Origin: Microbacterium lacus
GTDB taxonomy: Bacteria; Actinomycetota; Actinomycetes; Actinomycetales; Microbacteriaceae
Length of the DNA: 64,000 nt
Assembly (NCBI RefSeq): GCF_039531105.1
Contig: NZ_BAAAPK010000001.1
Location: forward strand, 1,860,001 to 1,924,000
Reading direction: 5' to 3'
Part shown: piece by piece, positions 7,892 to 19,465 of the stretch
Numbering within the stretch: the first letter of the stretch is position 1
Layout: every line of letters starts with the position of its first letter
Made by a program: the position numbers and the translations under genes
The notes under the pieces: model-generated
The model's database searches: none
What the model was told of the DNA's origin: nothing
The model's input: only the letters and a program-made list of their open reading frames with translations

Positions 7892-9083
7892 CTACACCGT
7901 GATCACGGATGCCGCAGGGCTACGGGAGGCGGCCGCCGCGCTTGTCGGCGGCACCGGCCCCGTGGCGGTCGACGTCGAGCGTGCCTCGGGATTCCGCTAT
8001 TCCCAGCGCGCCTATCTGATCCAGGTCTTCCGCCGCGGGAGCGGCGTGTTCCTGTTCGATCCGCCGGCGGTGGGTGACTTCGGCGCGCTGCAGGAAGCGA
8101 TCGGCCACGAGGAGTGGGTGCTGCACGCCGCGAGCCAGGACCTCCCGTCCCTGCGCGAGCTCGATCTGCGTCCCGATCGCATCTTCGACACCGAACTCGC
8201 TGCCCGGATGCTCGGACACGCGCGGGTCGGACTCGGTGCGGTCGTGGAGGACACGCTCGGGATCGTTCTGGCCAAAGCCCATTCGGCATCCGATTGGTCC
8301 ACTCGTCCCCTGCCGCAGTCCTGGCTGGAATACGCCGCCCTCGATGTCGAGCACCTGGTCGACGTGCGGGACGTCCTCGTCGCCGAGCTCGAGGAGCAGC
8401 GCAAGACCGCGTTCGCCGCAGAGGAGTTCCAGGCCGTGCTCGAGCGTGAGCCGAAGCCGCCGCGCGAGGACCCGTGGCGGCGCCTCAGCGGTCTGCACAC
8501 CGTCCGTGGTCGCCGCGCCCTCGCCGTGGCCAGGGCGCTGTGGACGGCGCGCGAGGAGTACGCGCGCGAGCAGGACATCGCCCCCGGGCGTCTGGTGCCC
8601 GATCGATCGCTCGTGGCCGCGCTGATCGCGGATCCGAAGACGAAGCAGGAACTCGCCCAGGTGAAGGAGTTCACCGGGCGCGCGAGTCGGAGCCAGCTCG
8701 ACCGCTGGTGGGCGGCCTTCGAGGCCGGCCGGGCCGCGACCGACCTCCCCCTCGAGCGGGCGCCCGGCGGCGATTCGATCCCACCGGCGCGCGCGTGGGC
8801 TGATCGCAATCCGCCCGCGGACCTGCGCCTGAAGGCTGCGCGTCCCGCTGTCGAGGGGCTCGCCGAGCAGCTCGGGATGCCGACCGAGAACCTGCTGACC
8901 CCAGAGCTGCTCCGGCGTCTCGCATGGAGCCCACCCGAGCCCCTCAACGCGGCAGCGATCGGCGACGCGCTCGCGGAATGGGGCGCCCGACCCTGGCAGA
9001 TTGCGCAGACTGCACAGCTGATCGCGGATGCCTTTGTGCAATCCGTGCAAACCCCTCCGCCGGCCCCCGAGACCGCTTCGTAG
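7884..9083 (+). CDS. rnd: ribonuclease D
   Basis: A 399-residue 3'-to-5' exoribonuclease that trims tRNA and other small RNAs. The N-terminal DEDD exonuclease domain shows AVDVERASGFRYS (Exo I, D and E), followed by HAASQDLPSLREL and the Exo III-like region YAALDVEHLVDV. An HRDC domain follows at about residues 210-290 (REDPWRRLSGLHTV). I start it at GTG 7884 (VTDYTVITD), which overlaps DUF3000; the frame stays open further upstream, but there it only shadows DUF3000. Confidence 0.95.
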   Translation: MTDYTVITDAAGLREAAAALVGGTGPVAVDVERASGFRYSQRAYLIQVFRRGSGVFLFDPPAVGDFGALQEAIGHEEWVLHAASQDLPSLRELDLRPDRIFDTELAARMLGHARVGLGAVVEDTLGIVLAKAHSASDWSTRPLPQSWLEYAALDVEHLVDVRDVLVAELEEQRKTAFAAEEFQAVLEREPKPPREDPWRRLSGLHTVRGRRALAVARALWTAREEYAREQDIAPGRLVPDRSLVAALIADPKTKQELAQVKEFTGRASRSQLDRWWAAFEAGRAATDLPLERAPGGDSIPPARAWADRNPPADLRLKAARPAVEGLAEQLGMPTENLLTPELLRRLAWSPPEPLNAAAIGDALAEWGARPWQIAQTAQLIADAFVQSVQTPPPAPETAS

Positions 9084-9121
9084 GTTCCTCCAACCGATTC
9101 CGGACCGATTCGGCCGGCTCC

Positions 9122-9127
9122 TAGGCT
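9122..9127 (+). promoter_or_regulatory. -10 box of the fadAB operon
   Basis: TAGGCT lies 27 bases before the GTG at 9155, and GGAGG at 9146-9150 gives a well-placed ribosome site. The fad pair thus has its own promoter separate from rnd. Confidence 0.5.
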
Positions 9128-9154
9128 GATCGCATCCCAACTTACGGAGGCAGA

Positions 9155-10363
9155 GTGGCCGAGATCTCGGACGTCTATTTCGTCGATGGAATGCGCACCC
9201 CTTTCGGGCGCGCCGGCGAAAAGGGCATGTACTGGAACACCCGCGCAGATGACCTGGCGGTCAAGGCGACCATCGGTCTCATGGAGCGCAATCCCGGCGT
9301 TCCCGCCGACCGCATCGACGACGTCGCGCTGGCCGCGACTTCGCAGACCGGAGATCAGGGGCTGACCCTCGGGCGCTCTGTCGCCCTTCTCGCGGGGCTC
9401 CCGCAGACGGTGCCGGGGTTCGCGATCGACCGCATGTGCGCGGGTGCGATGACGAGCGTCACGACGATGGCAGGCTCGATCGGCATGGGCATGTACGACC
9501 TCGCCCTCGCCGGCGGCGTGGAGCACATGGGCCGCCACCCGCTCGACGGCAGCAACGTCGACCCGAACCCCCGGTTCGTGGCCGAGAAGCTCGTGAGCGC
9601 GGACGCCCTGAACATGGGCCTGACCGCCGAGCGGCTGCACGACCGGTTCCCGAACCTGACAAAGGAGCGCGCCGACCGCTACGGCATGCTGAGCCAGCAC
9701 AAGGCACAGGCGGCATACGAGGCGGGCAGGTTCCAGCCGGATCTCGTCCCGGTCGCCATCAAGGATGCCGAGGGGGCATGGGGCCTGGCGACCCAGGACG
9801 AGGGGCGACGCCCCGAGACGACGATGGAGGGTCTCGCGGCCCTGAAGACCCCGTTCCGTCCGCACGGGCGCGTCACCGCGGGCACATCCTCCCCTCTCAC
9901 CGACGGTGCGACGATGAGTCTCCTCGCGGGGGGCGGCGCCGTGAAGGAACTGGGCCTGGCTCCGAAGATGCGGCTCGTCTCGTTCGCGTTCGCAGGCGTG
10001 CAGCCCGAGGTGATGGGGGTCGGCCCGATCCCCTCGACCGAGAAGGCGCTCAAGAAGGCCGGCCTGTCGATCGACGACATCGGTCTGTTCGAGCTCAACG
10101 AGGCCTTCGCGATCCAGGTCATCTCGCTGCTGGACCACTTCGGCATCGCCGACGACGATCCGCGGGTCAACCAGTGGGGAGGGGCGATCGCGCTCGGCCA
10201 CCCGCTCGCGGCATCCGGCGTGCGTCTCATGATCCAGCTCGCCGCCCAGTTCGCCGAGCGACCCGACGTCCGTTACGGTCTCACCGCGATGTGCGTGGGC
10301 CTCGGACAGGGCGGATCGGTCATCTGGGAGAACCCGCACTTCGACGGAAAGAAGAAGAAGTAA
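9155..10363 (+). CDS. fadA: acetyl-CoA acyltransferase (thiolase)
   Basis: A 402-residue thiolase that performs the last step of fatty-acid beta-oxidation, releasing acetyl-CoA. The nucleophile Cys95 is in DRMCAGAM, the catalytic His is in GGAIALGHPLAASG and the second Cys in MCVGLGQGG. The GTG start has GGAGG at the right spacing. Its stop codon overlaps the start of the next gene (TAATG), so it is co-translated with the multifunctional FadB partner and the two probably form an alpha2beta2-type complex. Confidence 0.96.
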   Translation: MAEISDVYFVDGMRTPFGRAGEKGMYWNTRADDLAVKATIGLMERNPGVPADRIDDVALAATSQTGDQGLTLGRSVALLAGLPQTVPGFAIDRMCAGAMTSVTTMAGSIGMGMYDLALAGGVEHMGRHPLDGSNVDPNPRFVAEKLVSADALNMGLTAERLHDRFPNLTKERADRYGMLSQHKAQAAYEAGRFQPDLVPVAIKDAEGAWGLATQDEGRRPETTMEGLAALKTPFRPHGRVTAGTSSPLTDGATMSLLAGGGAVKELGLAPKMRLVSFAFAGVQPEVMGVGPIPSTEKALKKAGLSIDDIGLFELNEAFAIQVISLLDHFGIADDDPRVNQWGGAIALGHPLAASGVRLMIQLAAQFAERPDVRYGLTAMCVGLGQGGSVIWENPHFDGKKKK

Positions 10364-12522
10364 TGGCAAAGACCGTCGCCGAGCAGTACGCGGACGTCGA
10401 CTTCTCCCCCATCCAGGCGCTCACGGAGGGCGAGGTCATCACCCGCTCGACCGTGCGCGACGTGCGTCTGCCTTCCGGGAAGGTGCTCGCGCTCATCACG
10501 CTCGACAACGGGCGCGACCACACGCGGCCGAACACCTTGGGTCCTGCGACGATGATGCAGCTCGGTCAGACGCTCGACGCTCTGAAGGTCCGCGCCGGGG
10601 CCGGTGAGATCCAGGCGGTCGGCATCACCGGCAAGCAGTACATCCTCGCCGCCGGAGCCGACCTGTCCGACATCTCCCGGGTCGGCTCGAAGGCGAACGC
10701 GAAGCTCATCGCCCAGCTCGGCCACAAGGTGTTCGGCCAGCTCGACGAGCTCGGCGTCCCCACCTTCGCTTTCGTGAACGGGCTCGCCCTCGGCGGGGGG
10801 CTGGAGATCGCCCTGAACTCCACCTACCGCACCGTCGACGCGTCCGCCGCGGCGATCGCGCTGCCCGAGGTCTTCCTCGGGATCATCCCCGGCTGGGGCG
10901 GCGCGTACCTGCTGCCCAACCTGATCGGGATCGAGAACGCCCTCGAGGTCGTGATCTCCAACCCGCTGAAGCAGAACCGGATGCTGAAGCCGCAGCAGGC
11001 CTTCGACTACGGCATCGTGGACGCGATCTTCCCCGCGGCGAACTACTTGGAGAACTCGCTCGCGTGGGCGGACGGCGTCCTTTCCGGCACCGTCAAGGTG
11101 CACCGGAAGAACGAGCCGGGGAAGATCGAGCGCCTGACGAAGTGGCCCATCGCGATCAAGATGGCGCGCGGGATGCTCGAATCGCGGATCGGATCCGTGC
11201 CGAAGTCGCCCTACGCCGCCCTCGAGCTGCTCGACAAGGCCAAGGGGGGCACGAAGGCCGAAGGGTTCGCGCGCGAGGACGAGGCTCTCGCCGAGCTCGT
11301 GACCGGCGATCAGTTCGCCGCCTCGATGTATGCGTTCGACCTCGTCCAGAAGCGGGCCAAGCGTCCGGTCGGTGCGCCCGACCGGCAGCTCGCCAAGAAG
11401 GTCACGAAAGTCGGCATCATCGGCGCGGGTCTGATGGCCAGTCAGTTCGCCCTGCTGTTCGTCCGCAAGCTCCAGGTTCCGGTGCTCATCACCGACCTCG
11501 ACCAGGCGCGCGTCGACAAGGGCGTCGCATACATCCACGACGAGATCGGCAAGCTCGAGGCGAAGGGGCGACTCGACGCGGATGCCGCGAACAAGCTGCG
11601 CGCCCTCGTGACGGGCACGACCGACAAGAGTCTGTACGCGGACTGCGACTTCGTGATCGAGGCCGTGTTCGAAGAGGTCGGCGTGAAGCAGGCCGTCTTC
11701 GGCGAGATCGAGAAGATCATCGCCGAGGACGCGATCCTCGCCACGAACACGTCGTCGCTCTCCGTGGCTCGGATCGGCGAGAAGCTCGAACACCCCGAGC
11801 GGCTCGTCGGCTTCCACTTCTTCAACCCGGTGGCCGTCATGCCGCTCATCGAGATCGTGAAGACGCCGCAGACGTCGGATGCCGCTCTGTCGACGGCTTT
11901 CGTCGTCGCGAAGGGGCTCGGCAAGAACGCGGTCCTCACCGCCGATGCTCCCGGATTCGTGGTGAACCGCCTCCTGGCGAAGGTCATGGGCGAGGCGGCG
12001 CGTGCCGTCTACGAGGGAACGCCTCTGCTGACCGTCGAGAAGGCGTTCGCGCCGATCGGTCTGCCGATGACGCCGTTCGCGCTCATCGACCTCGTCGGCT
12101 GGAAGGTGGCGGCGCACGTGCAGGACACGATGTCTCTCGCCTTCCCCGACCGTTTCTATGCGAACGCCAACTTCCACGAGCTCGCTGAGCTCGAGGAAAT
12201 CGTCGAGAAGGACAAGTCCGGGCGCGTCAGCGGATGGTCCAAAGCCGCCGAGAAGGTGCTCAAGGGCGCCGTCGGCTCCACCCCGGCATCCGAGGAGGAG
12301 ATCCTCCGTCGTGTGCAGGACGGACTGGCGCAGGAGATCCGGATCATGCTGGACGAGGGCGTCGTCCCCGAGGTCGAGGACATCGATCTGTGCCTCATCC
12401 TCGGTGCGGGGTGGCCGTTCATCGACGGTGGAGCCTCCCCCTACCTGGACCGTGAGGGAGCGTCCGAACGCGTCTTCGGCGGAACGTTCCACGACCCGAA
12501 GATCGTCGGCATCGAGGGCTGA
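10363..12522 (+). CDS. fadB: fatty-acid oxidation multifunctional protein (enoyl-CoA hydratase / 3-hydroxyacyl-CoA dehydrogenase)
   Basis: A 719-residue protein. The first ~330 residues are a crotonase domain (hydratase) with AAGADLSD and the Gly-rich GLALGGGLEIAL oxyanion region. The NAD-binding domain begins at about residue 349 with VGIIGAGLMASQ; NTSSLSVARI and GFHFFNPVAVMPLIEI are the dehydrogenase signatures, followed by the C-terminal helical domain. It catalyses hydration and oxidation of enoyl-CoA. The start ATG shares bases with the fadA stop codon. The length fits the family. A terminator follows. Confidence 0.96.
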   Translation: MAKTVAEQYADVDFSPIQALTEGEVITRSTVRDVRLPSGKVLALITLDNGRDHTRPNTLGPATMMQLGQTLDALKVRAGAGEIQAVGITGKQYILAAGADLSDISRVGSKANAKLIAQLGHKVFGQLDELGVPTFAFVNGLALGGGLEIALNSTYRTVDASAAAIALPEVFLGIIPGWGGAYLLPNLIGIENALEVVISNPLKQNRMLKPQQAFDYGIVDAIFPAANYLENSLAWADGVLSGTVKVHRKNEPGKIERLTKWPIAIKMARGMLESRIGSVPKSPYAALELLDKAKGGTKAEGFAREDEALAELVTGDQFAASMYAFDLVQKRAKRPVGAPDRQLAKKVTKVGIIGAGLMASQFALLFVRKLQVPVLITDLDQARVDKGVAYIHDEIGKLEAKGRLDADAANKLRALVTGTTDKSLYADCDFVIEAVFEEVGVKQAVFGEIEKIIAEDAILATNTSSLSVARIGEKLEHPERLVGFHFFNPVAVMPLIEIVKTPQTSDAALSTAFVVAKGLGKNAVLTADAPGFVVNRLLAKVMGEAARAVYEGTPLLTVEKAFAPIGLPMTPFALIDLVGWKVAAHVQDTMSLAFPDRFYANANFHELAELEEIVEKDKSGRVSGWSKAAEKVLKGAVGSTPASEEEILRRVQDGLAQEIRIMLDEGVVPEVEDIDLCLILGAGWPFIDGGASPYLDREGASERVFGGTFHDPKIVGIEG

Positions 12523-12534
12523 CCCGCCGAACGC

Positions 12535-12569
12535 ACAGCGCCCGGTCTCATCGAGAGACCGGGCGCTGT
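12535..12569. terminator. bidirectional terminator between fadB and dxs
   Basis: A perfect 15-bp stem (ACAGCGCCCGGTCTC and its complement) with a 5-base loop sits between two convergent genes, 12 bases after the fadB stop codon and 15 bases beyond the dxs stop. Confidence 0.85.
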
Positions 12570-12584
12570 CGCGTGGCGGAAGAC

Positions 12585-14552
12585 TCAGATGTCGCGCACC
12601 TCGTCGTGTCGCTGCTGCGCGTCCACGTCCGTCAGCCACTCCGGGCGCTGCTCGGTCGGCCGGGCGACGGGGATGCGCGTACCCAGGACCTGGGAGACGA
12701 CATCCTGCGCGATCTTGGCCGCCGTGAGGCCGGCATCCTCGAGGATCTGCTCCCGACTGGCATGATCGATGAACTCGTCGGGGATGCCGAGCTCATCCAC
12801 CGCCGTGTCGACGTTGGCCTCGCGCAGCACCTGACGCACCCGCGTGCCGATGCCGCCCACGCGGATGCCGTCCTCGATCGTGATGACGAGGCGGTGGGCC
12901 GCCGCGAGCTCGATGATCGACGGCTGCACGGGCACGACCCAGCGCGGATCGACGACCGTCGCACCGATGCCCTGCGCGCGGAGGCGGTCCGCGACGTCGA
13001 CCGCGATATGCGCCATCGGACCGATGCCGATCAGGAGCACGTCCTGCGCGTCTGAGCGCGCGAGGACGTCCACGCCGTCCGGCAGGCGCTCGAGCGCGGG
13101 CAGCGTCGGACTCACGGAGCCCTTCGGGAAGCGGATGACGGTCGGCGCGTCCTCGACCGCGACGGCTTCGCGCAGTTCCTCCTGGAGCCGCTCCGCGTCG
13201 CGCGGGACGGCGATGCGGATGTGCGGGACGATCTGCAGCATCGCCAGGTCCCAGATGCCGTGGTGGCTCGGACCATCCGGCCCGGTGACCCCGGCGCGGT
13301 CAAGGACGAACGTGACGCCGGCACGGTGCAGGGCGACATCCATCATCACCTGGTCGAAGGCGCGGTTCATGAACGTGGCGTAGATCGCCACGACGGGGTG
13401 CAGACCGCCGAAGGCGAGGCCGGCCGCGGAGGCGACGGCATGCTGCTCGGCGATGCCGACGTCGTACACGCGGTCGGGGAATCGCTGGGCGAACGGCAGC
13501 AGACCCGTCGGGCGCAGCATCGCCGCGGTGATGCCGATGATGTCCTCGCGCTCCTCCCCGACGGCGACGAGTTCGTCGGCGAAGACGTCCGTCCACGCCG
13601 TGGCGGAGGATCCTCCGACGGGGGCGCCGGAGAGAGGATCGATCTTGCCGACCGCGTGGAACTGGTCGGCTTCGTCGTTGCGTGCAGGCTCGTAGCCGCG
13701 GCCCTTCTCGGTGATCGCGTGGACGATGACGGGGGCGCCGAAGTCCTTCGCCAGCTCGAGGGTCTCGATGAGCGCCGGAAGGTCGTGGCCGTCGACGGGA
13801 CCCAGGTACTTGATGTCGAGGTTCGAATACAGCGCCGCGTTGTTCACGAAGCGCGACAGGAAGCCGTGCGTGCCGCCGCGGACGCCGCGGTAGAACGCGC
13901 GCGCGGCGGGTCCGAGCTTGCCGAAGAACGAGTCCGAACCGCGGTGCAGGGTCTGGTACGTGTCCGCCGTGCGGACGCGGTTCAGGTATCGCGCCATACC
14001 GCCGATCGTCGGGGCGTACGAGCGGCCGTTGTCGTTGACGATGATCACGAGATTGCGGTCGTTGTCGTCGGAGATGTTGTTCAGTGCCTCCCACGTCATC
14101 CCGCCCGTGAGGGAACCGTCTCCGACGACGGCGACGACGTGACGGTCCTTGCGTCCCGTCCGGGTCAGGGCCCGTGACACGCCGTCCGCCCAGCTGAGGG
14201 AGCTGGACGCGTGCGAGGACTCCACGACGTCGTGCGGGCTCTCGGAGCGCTGGGGGTAGCCGGCCAATCCCCCGCGCGAGCGCAGTCCGGTGAAGTCCTG
14301 GCGCCCGGTGAGCATCTTGTGGACGTACGACTGGTGACCCGTGTCGAAGATCATCGGGTCGTTCGGCGAGTCGAACACGCGATGCATGGCGATCGTGAGC
14401 TCGACGATGCCGAGGTTGGGACCGAGGTGCCCGCCGGTGCGGGAGACGTTCTCGATGAGGAACGCGCGGATCTCGGCGGCGAGCTGCTCGAGCTGCTCGA
14501 GGCTGAGCGCGTCGAGGTCCCGCGGAGTCGAGATCGATGACAGCAACGACAT
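12585..14552 (-). CDS. dxs: 1-deoxy-D-xylulose-5-phosphate synthase
   Basis: A 655-residue thiamine-diphosphate enzyme that condenses pyruvate and glyceraldehyde-3-phosphate, the entry step of the MEP isoprenoid pathway. The N-terminal HLGPNLG and FDTGHQSYVHK, the ThDP motif GDGSLTGG followed by the Asn pair in ALNN, and the YDVGIAEQHAV motif of the pyrimidine-binding domain are all present. I use the ATG at 14552 (MSLLSSIST) because GAAAGG lies seven bases upstream. TAGACT at 14588-14593 on the minus strand is the likely -10 box. Confidence 0.97.
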   Translation of the reverse strand: MSLLSSISTPRDLDALSLEQLEQLAAEIRAFLIENVSRTGGHLGPNLGIVELTIAMHRVFDSPNDPMIFDTGHQSYVHKMLTGRQDFTGLRSRGGLAGYPQRSESPHDVVESSHASSSLSWADGVSRALTRTGRKDRHVVAVVGDGSLTGGMTWEALNNISDDNDRNLVIIVNDNGRSYAPTIGGMARYLNRVRTADTYQTLHRGSDSFFGKLGPAARAFYRGVRGGTHGFLSRFVNNAALYSNLDIKYLGPVDGHDLPALIETLELAKDFGAPVIVHAITEKGRGYEPARNDEADQFHAVGKIDPLSGAPVGGSSATAWTDVFADELVAVGEEREDIIGITAAMLRPTGLLPFAQRFPDRVYDVGIAEQHAVASAAGLAFGGLHPVVAIYATFMNRAFDQVMMDVALHRAGVTFVLDRAGVTGPDGPSHHGIWDLAMLQIVPHIRIAVPRDAERLQEELREAVAVEDAPTVIRFPKGSVSPTLPALERLPDGVDVLARSDAQDVLLIGIGPMAHIAVDVADRLRAQGIGATVVDPRWVVPVQPSIIELAAAHRLVITIEDGIRVGGIGTRVRQVLREANVDTAVDELGIPDEFIDHASREQILEDAGLTAAKIAQDVVSQVLGTRIPVARPTEQRPEWLTDVDAQQRHDEVRDI

Positions 14553-14587
14553 CCTGGTTCCTTTCGGGGCCACGGACGGGCCCTGTC

Positions 14588-14593
14588 AGTCTA
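14588..14593 (-). promoter_or_regulatory. -10 box of dxs
   Basis: TAGACT on the minus strand lies 35 bases before the dxs ATG. It follows the aconitase terminator hairpin directly, so dxs is transcribed separately from acnA. Confidence 0.5.
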
Positions 14594-14613
14594 ACGGCGG
14601 TGGGTGCGCGAAA

Positions 14614-14639
14614 GGGGCGGGGTGAAGCCACCCCGCCCC
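14614..14639 (-). terminator. terminator of acnA
   Basis: An 11-bp perfect stem (GGGGCGGGGTG / CACCCCGCCCC) with a 4-base loop lies 15 bases beyond the acnA stop codon and is followed on the minus strand by TTTCG. Confidence 0.8.
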
Positions 14640-14654
14640 CGTGGAACGCTCGGA

Positions 14655-17489
<2,835 letters not shown>

Positions 17490-17563
17490 GTGTGTCTCCT
17501 TCGTCGGCGGCGGAGCGGATCTACGACCCGGAATCCCCATCTTCCCCGTCCTCACGGGCACTG

Positions 17564-17582
17564 GCTAGCAAGGCTCGCCTAA
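17564..17582 (-). promoter_or_regulatory. DtxR/IdeR-like iron box upstream of acnA
   Basis: Read on the minus strand the site is TTAGGCGAGCCTTGCTAGC. The first half (TTAGGnnAGnCT) fits the DtxR-family consensus TTAGGnnAGnCTnnCCTnA fully; the distal CCT is lost. A closely related box lies at 60789-60807. Iron control of an iron-sulfur enzyme would make sense. Confidence 0.35.
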
Positions 17583-17600
17583 CCGGAGGAACAGGGCAAT

Positions 17601-17620
17601 TTATCTCGATGTCAAGATAA
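17601..17620 (-). promoter_or_regulatory. 20-bp palindromic operator upstream of acnA
   Basis: The plus strand reads TTATCTCGATGTCAAGATAA. The half sites TTATCTCGA and TTATCTTGA differ at one base. It lies about 112 bases before the acnA start. Palindromes of this shape are typical of MarR-family regulators; TamR-type MarR proteins are known to control aconitase in Streptomyces, so this is my best guess for the factor. Confidence 0.6.
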
Positions 17621-17625
17621 ATGTA

Positions 17626-18393
17626 TCACTTGGCCGGCGCGGGGTAGAGCGCTCGCACCGCCAGCCAGGTGACCGCCACGAGCGGCGCGAACAACGGCAG
17701 CCCCATGATGAGCTTGAGGGTTCCGAGCGCGGTGACGTCGCCCGCGAAGTAGAGCGGGAGCTGCACCGCGAGCCGGAAGGCGAACAGGCCCGCCCACGCG
17801 ATCGCGAGCCAGAAGAACACCCTCCGCTTGCGCTTGTCCGACCGCCACCGCGTCCCTTCGTTCATGAGGAACCCGACCGCCAGACCGATGAGCGACCAGC
17901 CGATGAGGGCCGACACGAGGAACGCGGTGCCGTAGGCGGCGTTCGTGATGAAACCGAAGACGAAGTTGTCCTGCCCACGTCCGGTCAGAAGGGCCAGGGC
18001 CGCTGCGCCCGCGGTGGCGACGAGGCCTCCGATCGCCGCGCCGGCGGGTGACCTGGTGAGCAGCCGGATGAGCGTGAACACCGCGGCGAGGCCCACGGAC
18101 AGTCCGAGCGAGAGCCAGAGGTCGCCGCGCTGGGTCTCCGGGTCGTACGTGACGGTGAACAGGATCACGAAGACGAGGCTCGGCAGCACCGATTCGAGGA
18201 TGCCGCGCCATCCGCCCATGGCCCGCCAGACCACGTGCCCGGTCGGTCCGCCGGCGGACGGGTCGAGCCCGGCCCGGCGCGCGGCGTCGCCGAGCGCGGC
18301 GCCGACCAGCTCCGAGGCGGAGGGAGGCGTGAGGGAGGGAGCGCGCTCCGGCTCGGGCCCGGCGGACTCGGGCGAGCGCGGGGCGTCGGTCAC
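17626..18393 (-). CDS. DUF3159 membrane protein
   Basis: A 255-residue protein. A ~65-residue Pro/Ser-rich cytoplasmic segment is followed by about six membrane segments, beginning with LESVLPSLVFVILFTVTY. It belongs to the actinobacterial DUF3159 family of unknown function. GTG 18393 overlaps the TGA of the upstream DUF3710 gene by four bases (GTGA), so the three genes dut, DUF3710 and DUF3159 form a tightly coupled operon. Much of the frame upstream is open, but there it shadows DUF3710. No catalytic residues can be pointed to. Confidence 0.9.
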   Translation of the reverse strand: MTDAPRSPESAGPEPERAPSLTPPSASELVGAALGDAARRAGLDPSAGGPTGHVVWRAMGGWRGILESVLPSLVFVILFTVTYDPETQRGDLWLSLGLSVGLAAVFTLIRLLTRSPAGAAIGGLVATAGAAALALLTGRGQDNFVFGFITNAAYGTAFLVSALIGWSLIGLAVGFLMNEGTRWRSDKRKRRVFFWLAIAWAGLFAFRLAVQLPLYFAGDVTALGTLKLIMGLPLFAPLVAVTWLAVRALYPAPAK

Positions 18394-18989
18394 GCGGAAC
18401 CCGGGGTCGCGGGCATCTTGAGTGGGATCAGGTCGCGGGGCGGCATGGGCGTCCCGCCCCGGACGACGACGATCGACCGGAACAGGTCCTCCACCTGTGC
18501 TGCGGCATCCACGTCGGCGGTCGCCGCGCCGCCGATCACCCCGCGGAGGAACCAGCGCGGACCGTCCACGCCCACGAACCGCGCCAGACGCTTGCCGGCC
18601 GGTGCGTCGGCGGTGGCGGCCACGGGCACCTCGGCCAGCAGCTCGGCGCCGAGGGGGCCCTCGCGCTCTTCCACACGCCCGCCCTGCTGGCGGATCTGCT
18701 GTCGGATCTGCTCGCGCGTCTCCTCCCACAGTCCGCTCGATCGGGGCGCCGCGAACGGCTGCACCTGCAGGGTCGAGCCCGCGTAGTCCAGTCCCACCGC
18801 GACGATGCGCTTCGTCTGCTCCTCGACCTCGAGGCGGAGGTTCAAACCTTCCCGCGGAAGGATCTTGATGCCGCCGAGATCGATGTAGGGACGGACCGGA
18901 TTGGCTTCGGACTCGTCGAACGGACCGGTCACGGCCCGCTCCCCCGAACTCTCCGGCTGGGCGCTCTGCGCGGGTGTCGCGTCGGTCAT
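18390..18989 (-). CDS. DUF3710 family protein
   Basis: A 199-residue soluble protein of the actinobacterial DUF3710 family, function unknown. Its core starts at about residue 31 with YIDLGGIKILPREGLNL, includes STLQVQPFAAPRSSGLW, and carries GPRWFLRGVIGGAA toward the C-terminus. It starts with ATG in a four-base overlap with the dut stop codon and ends in a four-base overlap with DUF3159. In many actinobacteria the same dut-DUF3710-DUF3159 order is kept, which suggests a shared pathway, but nothing in the sequence reveals it. Confidence 0.9.
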   Translation of the reverse strand: MTDATPAQSAQPESSGERAVTGPFDESEANPVRPYIDLGGIKILPREGLNLRLEVEEQTKRIVAVGLDYAGSTLQVQPFAAPRSSGLWEETREQIRQQIRQQGGRVEEREGPLGAELLAEVPVAATADAPAGKRLARFVGVDGPRWFLRGVIGGAATADVDAAAQVEDLFRSIVVVRGGTPMPPRDLIPLKMPATPGSA

Positions 18990-19441
18990 GCTCGGACTCC
19001 GTCCTTCTGCTGGTAGCCGGTCGAGCCGAAGCCGCCGTCCCCGCGCACGCTCTCGGGGAGGTCGTCGACCGGGATGAATCGGGCACGTGTGACCGGCATG
19101 ACGATCAGCTGGGCGATGCGGTCGCCGACCGCGATGTCGTACGCCTGGCGGGCATCCGTGTTCAACAGGGTCACCTTGATCTCGCCACGGTAGCCGGCAT
19201 CGACCGTGCCCGGACTGTTGACGATCGTGATGCCGTGCTTCGTCGCCAGACCACTGCGCGGAACGACGAACGCGGCGTAGCCGTCGGGCAGGGCGATCCG
19301 CACCCCGGTTCCGACAAGCGCGCGTTCGCCGGGCTCGAGGCGAAGCGCCTCGGCGGAGACGAGGTCGGCGCCGGCGTCGCCCGGGTGCGCGTACGCCGGA
19401 ACGTCGGGGGCGATAATGAGGACGTCCGCAGTTTCAGCCAC
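18986..19441 (-). CDS. dut: dUTP diphosphatase
   Basis: A 151-residue trimeric-type dUTPase that hydrolyses dUTP to dUMP, keeping uracil out of DNA and supplying thymidylate synthesis. All five family motifs are visible in order: AGADLVS, PRSGLA, NSPGTVDAGYRGEI, RIAQLIV and GGFGSTG near the C-terminus. I start at GTG 19441 (VAETADVLI). On the minus strand TACCCT lies six bases upstream, so the mRNA is probably leaderless. The last codons overlap the DUF3710 start by four bases. Confidence 0.96.
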   Translation of the reverse strand: MAETADVLIIAPDVPAYAHPGDAGADLVSAEALRLEPGERALVGTGVRIALPDGYAAFVVPRSGLATKHGITIVNSPGTVDAGYRGEIKVTLLNTDARQAYDIAVGDRIAQLIVMPVTRARFIPVDDLPESVRGDGGFGSTGYQQKDGVRA

Positions 19442-19447
19442 GCAACG

Positions 19448-19457
19448 AGGGTAGTCC
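19448..19457. promoter_or_regulatory. overlapping divergent -10 boxes (dut / DUF3093)
   Basis: The 10-mer AGGGTAGTCC holds TACCCT on minus (six bases before the dut GTG) and TAGTCC on plus (eight bases before the DUF3093 GTG). The two share the central TA, as at 7285-7294. The plus box departs from TANNNT at its last base. Confidence 0.5.
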
Positions 19458-19465
19458 AGAACACC

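Noticed and set aside
8012..10369. 785-codon open frame on minus across rnd and fadA
   Set aside because: It spans two well-supported plus-strand genes and has no motif; GC-driven open frame.
10273..12639. 788-codon open frame on minus opposite fadB
   Set aside because: Antisense shadow; its first part even crosses the terminator at 12535-12569.
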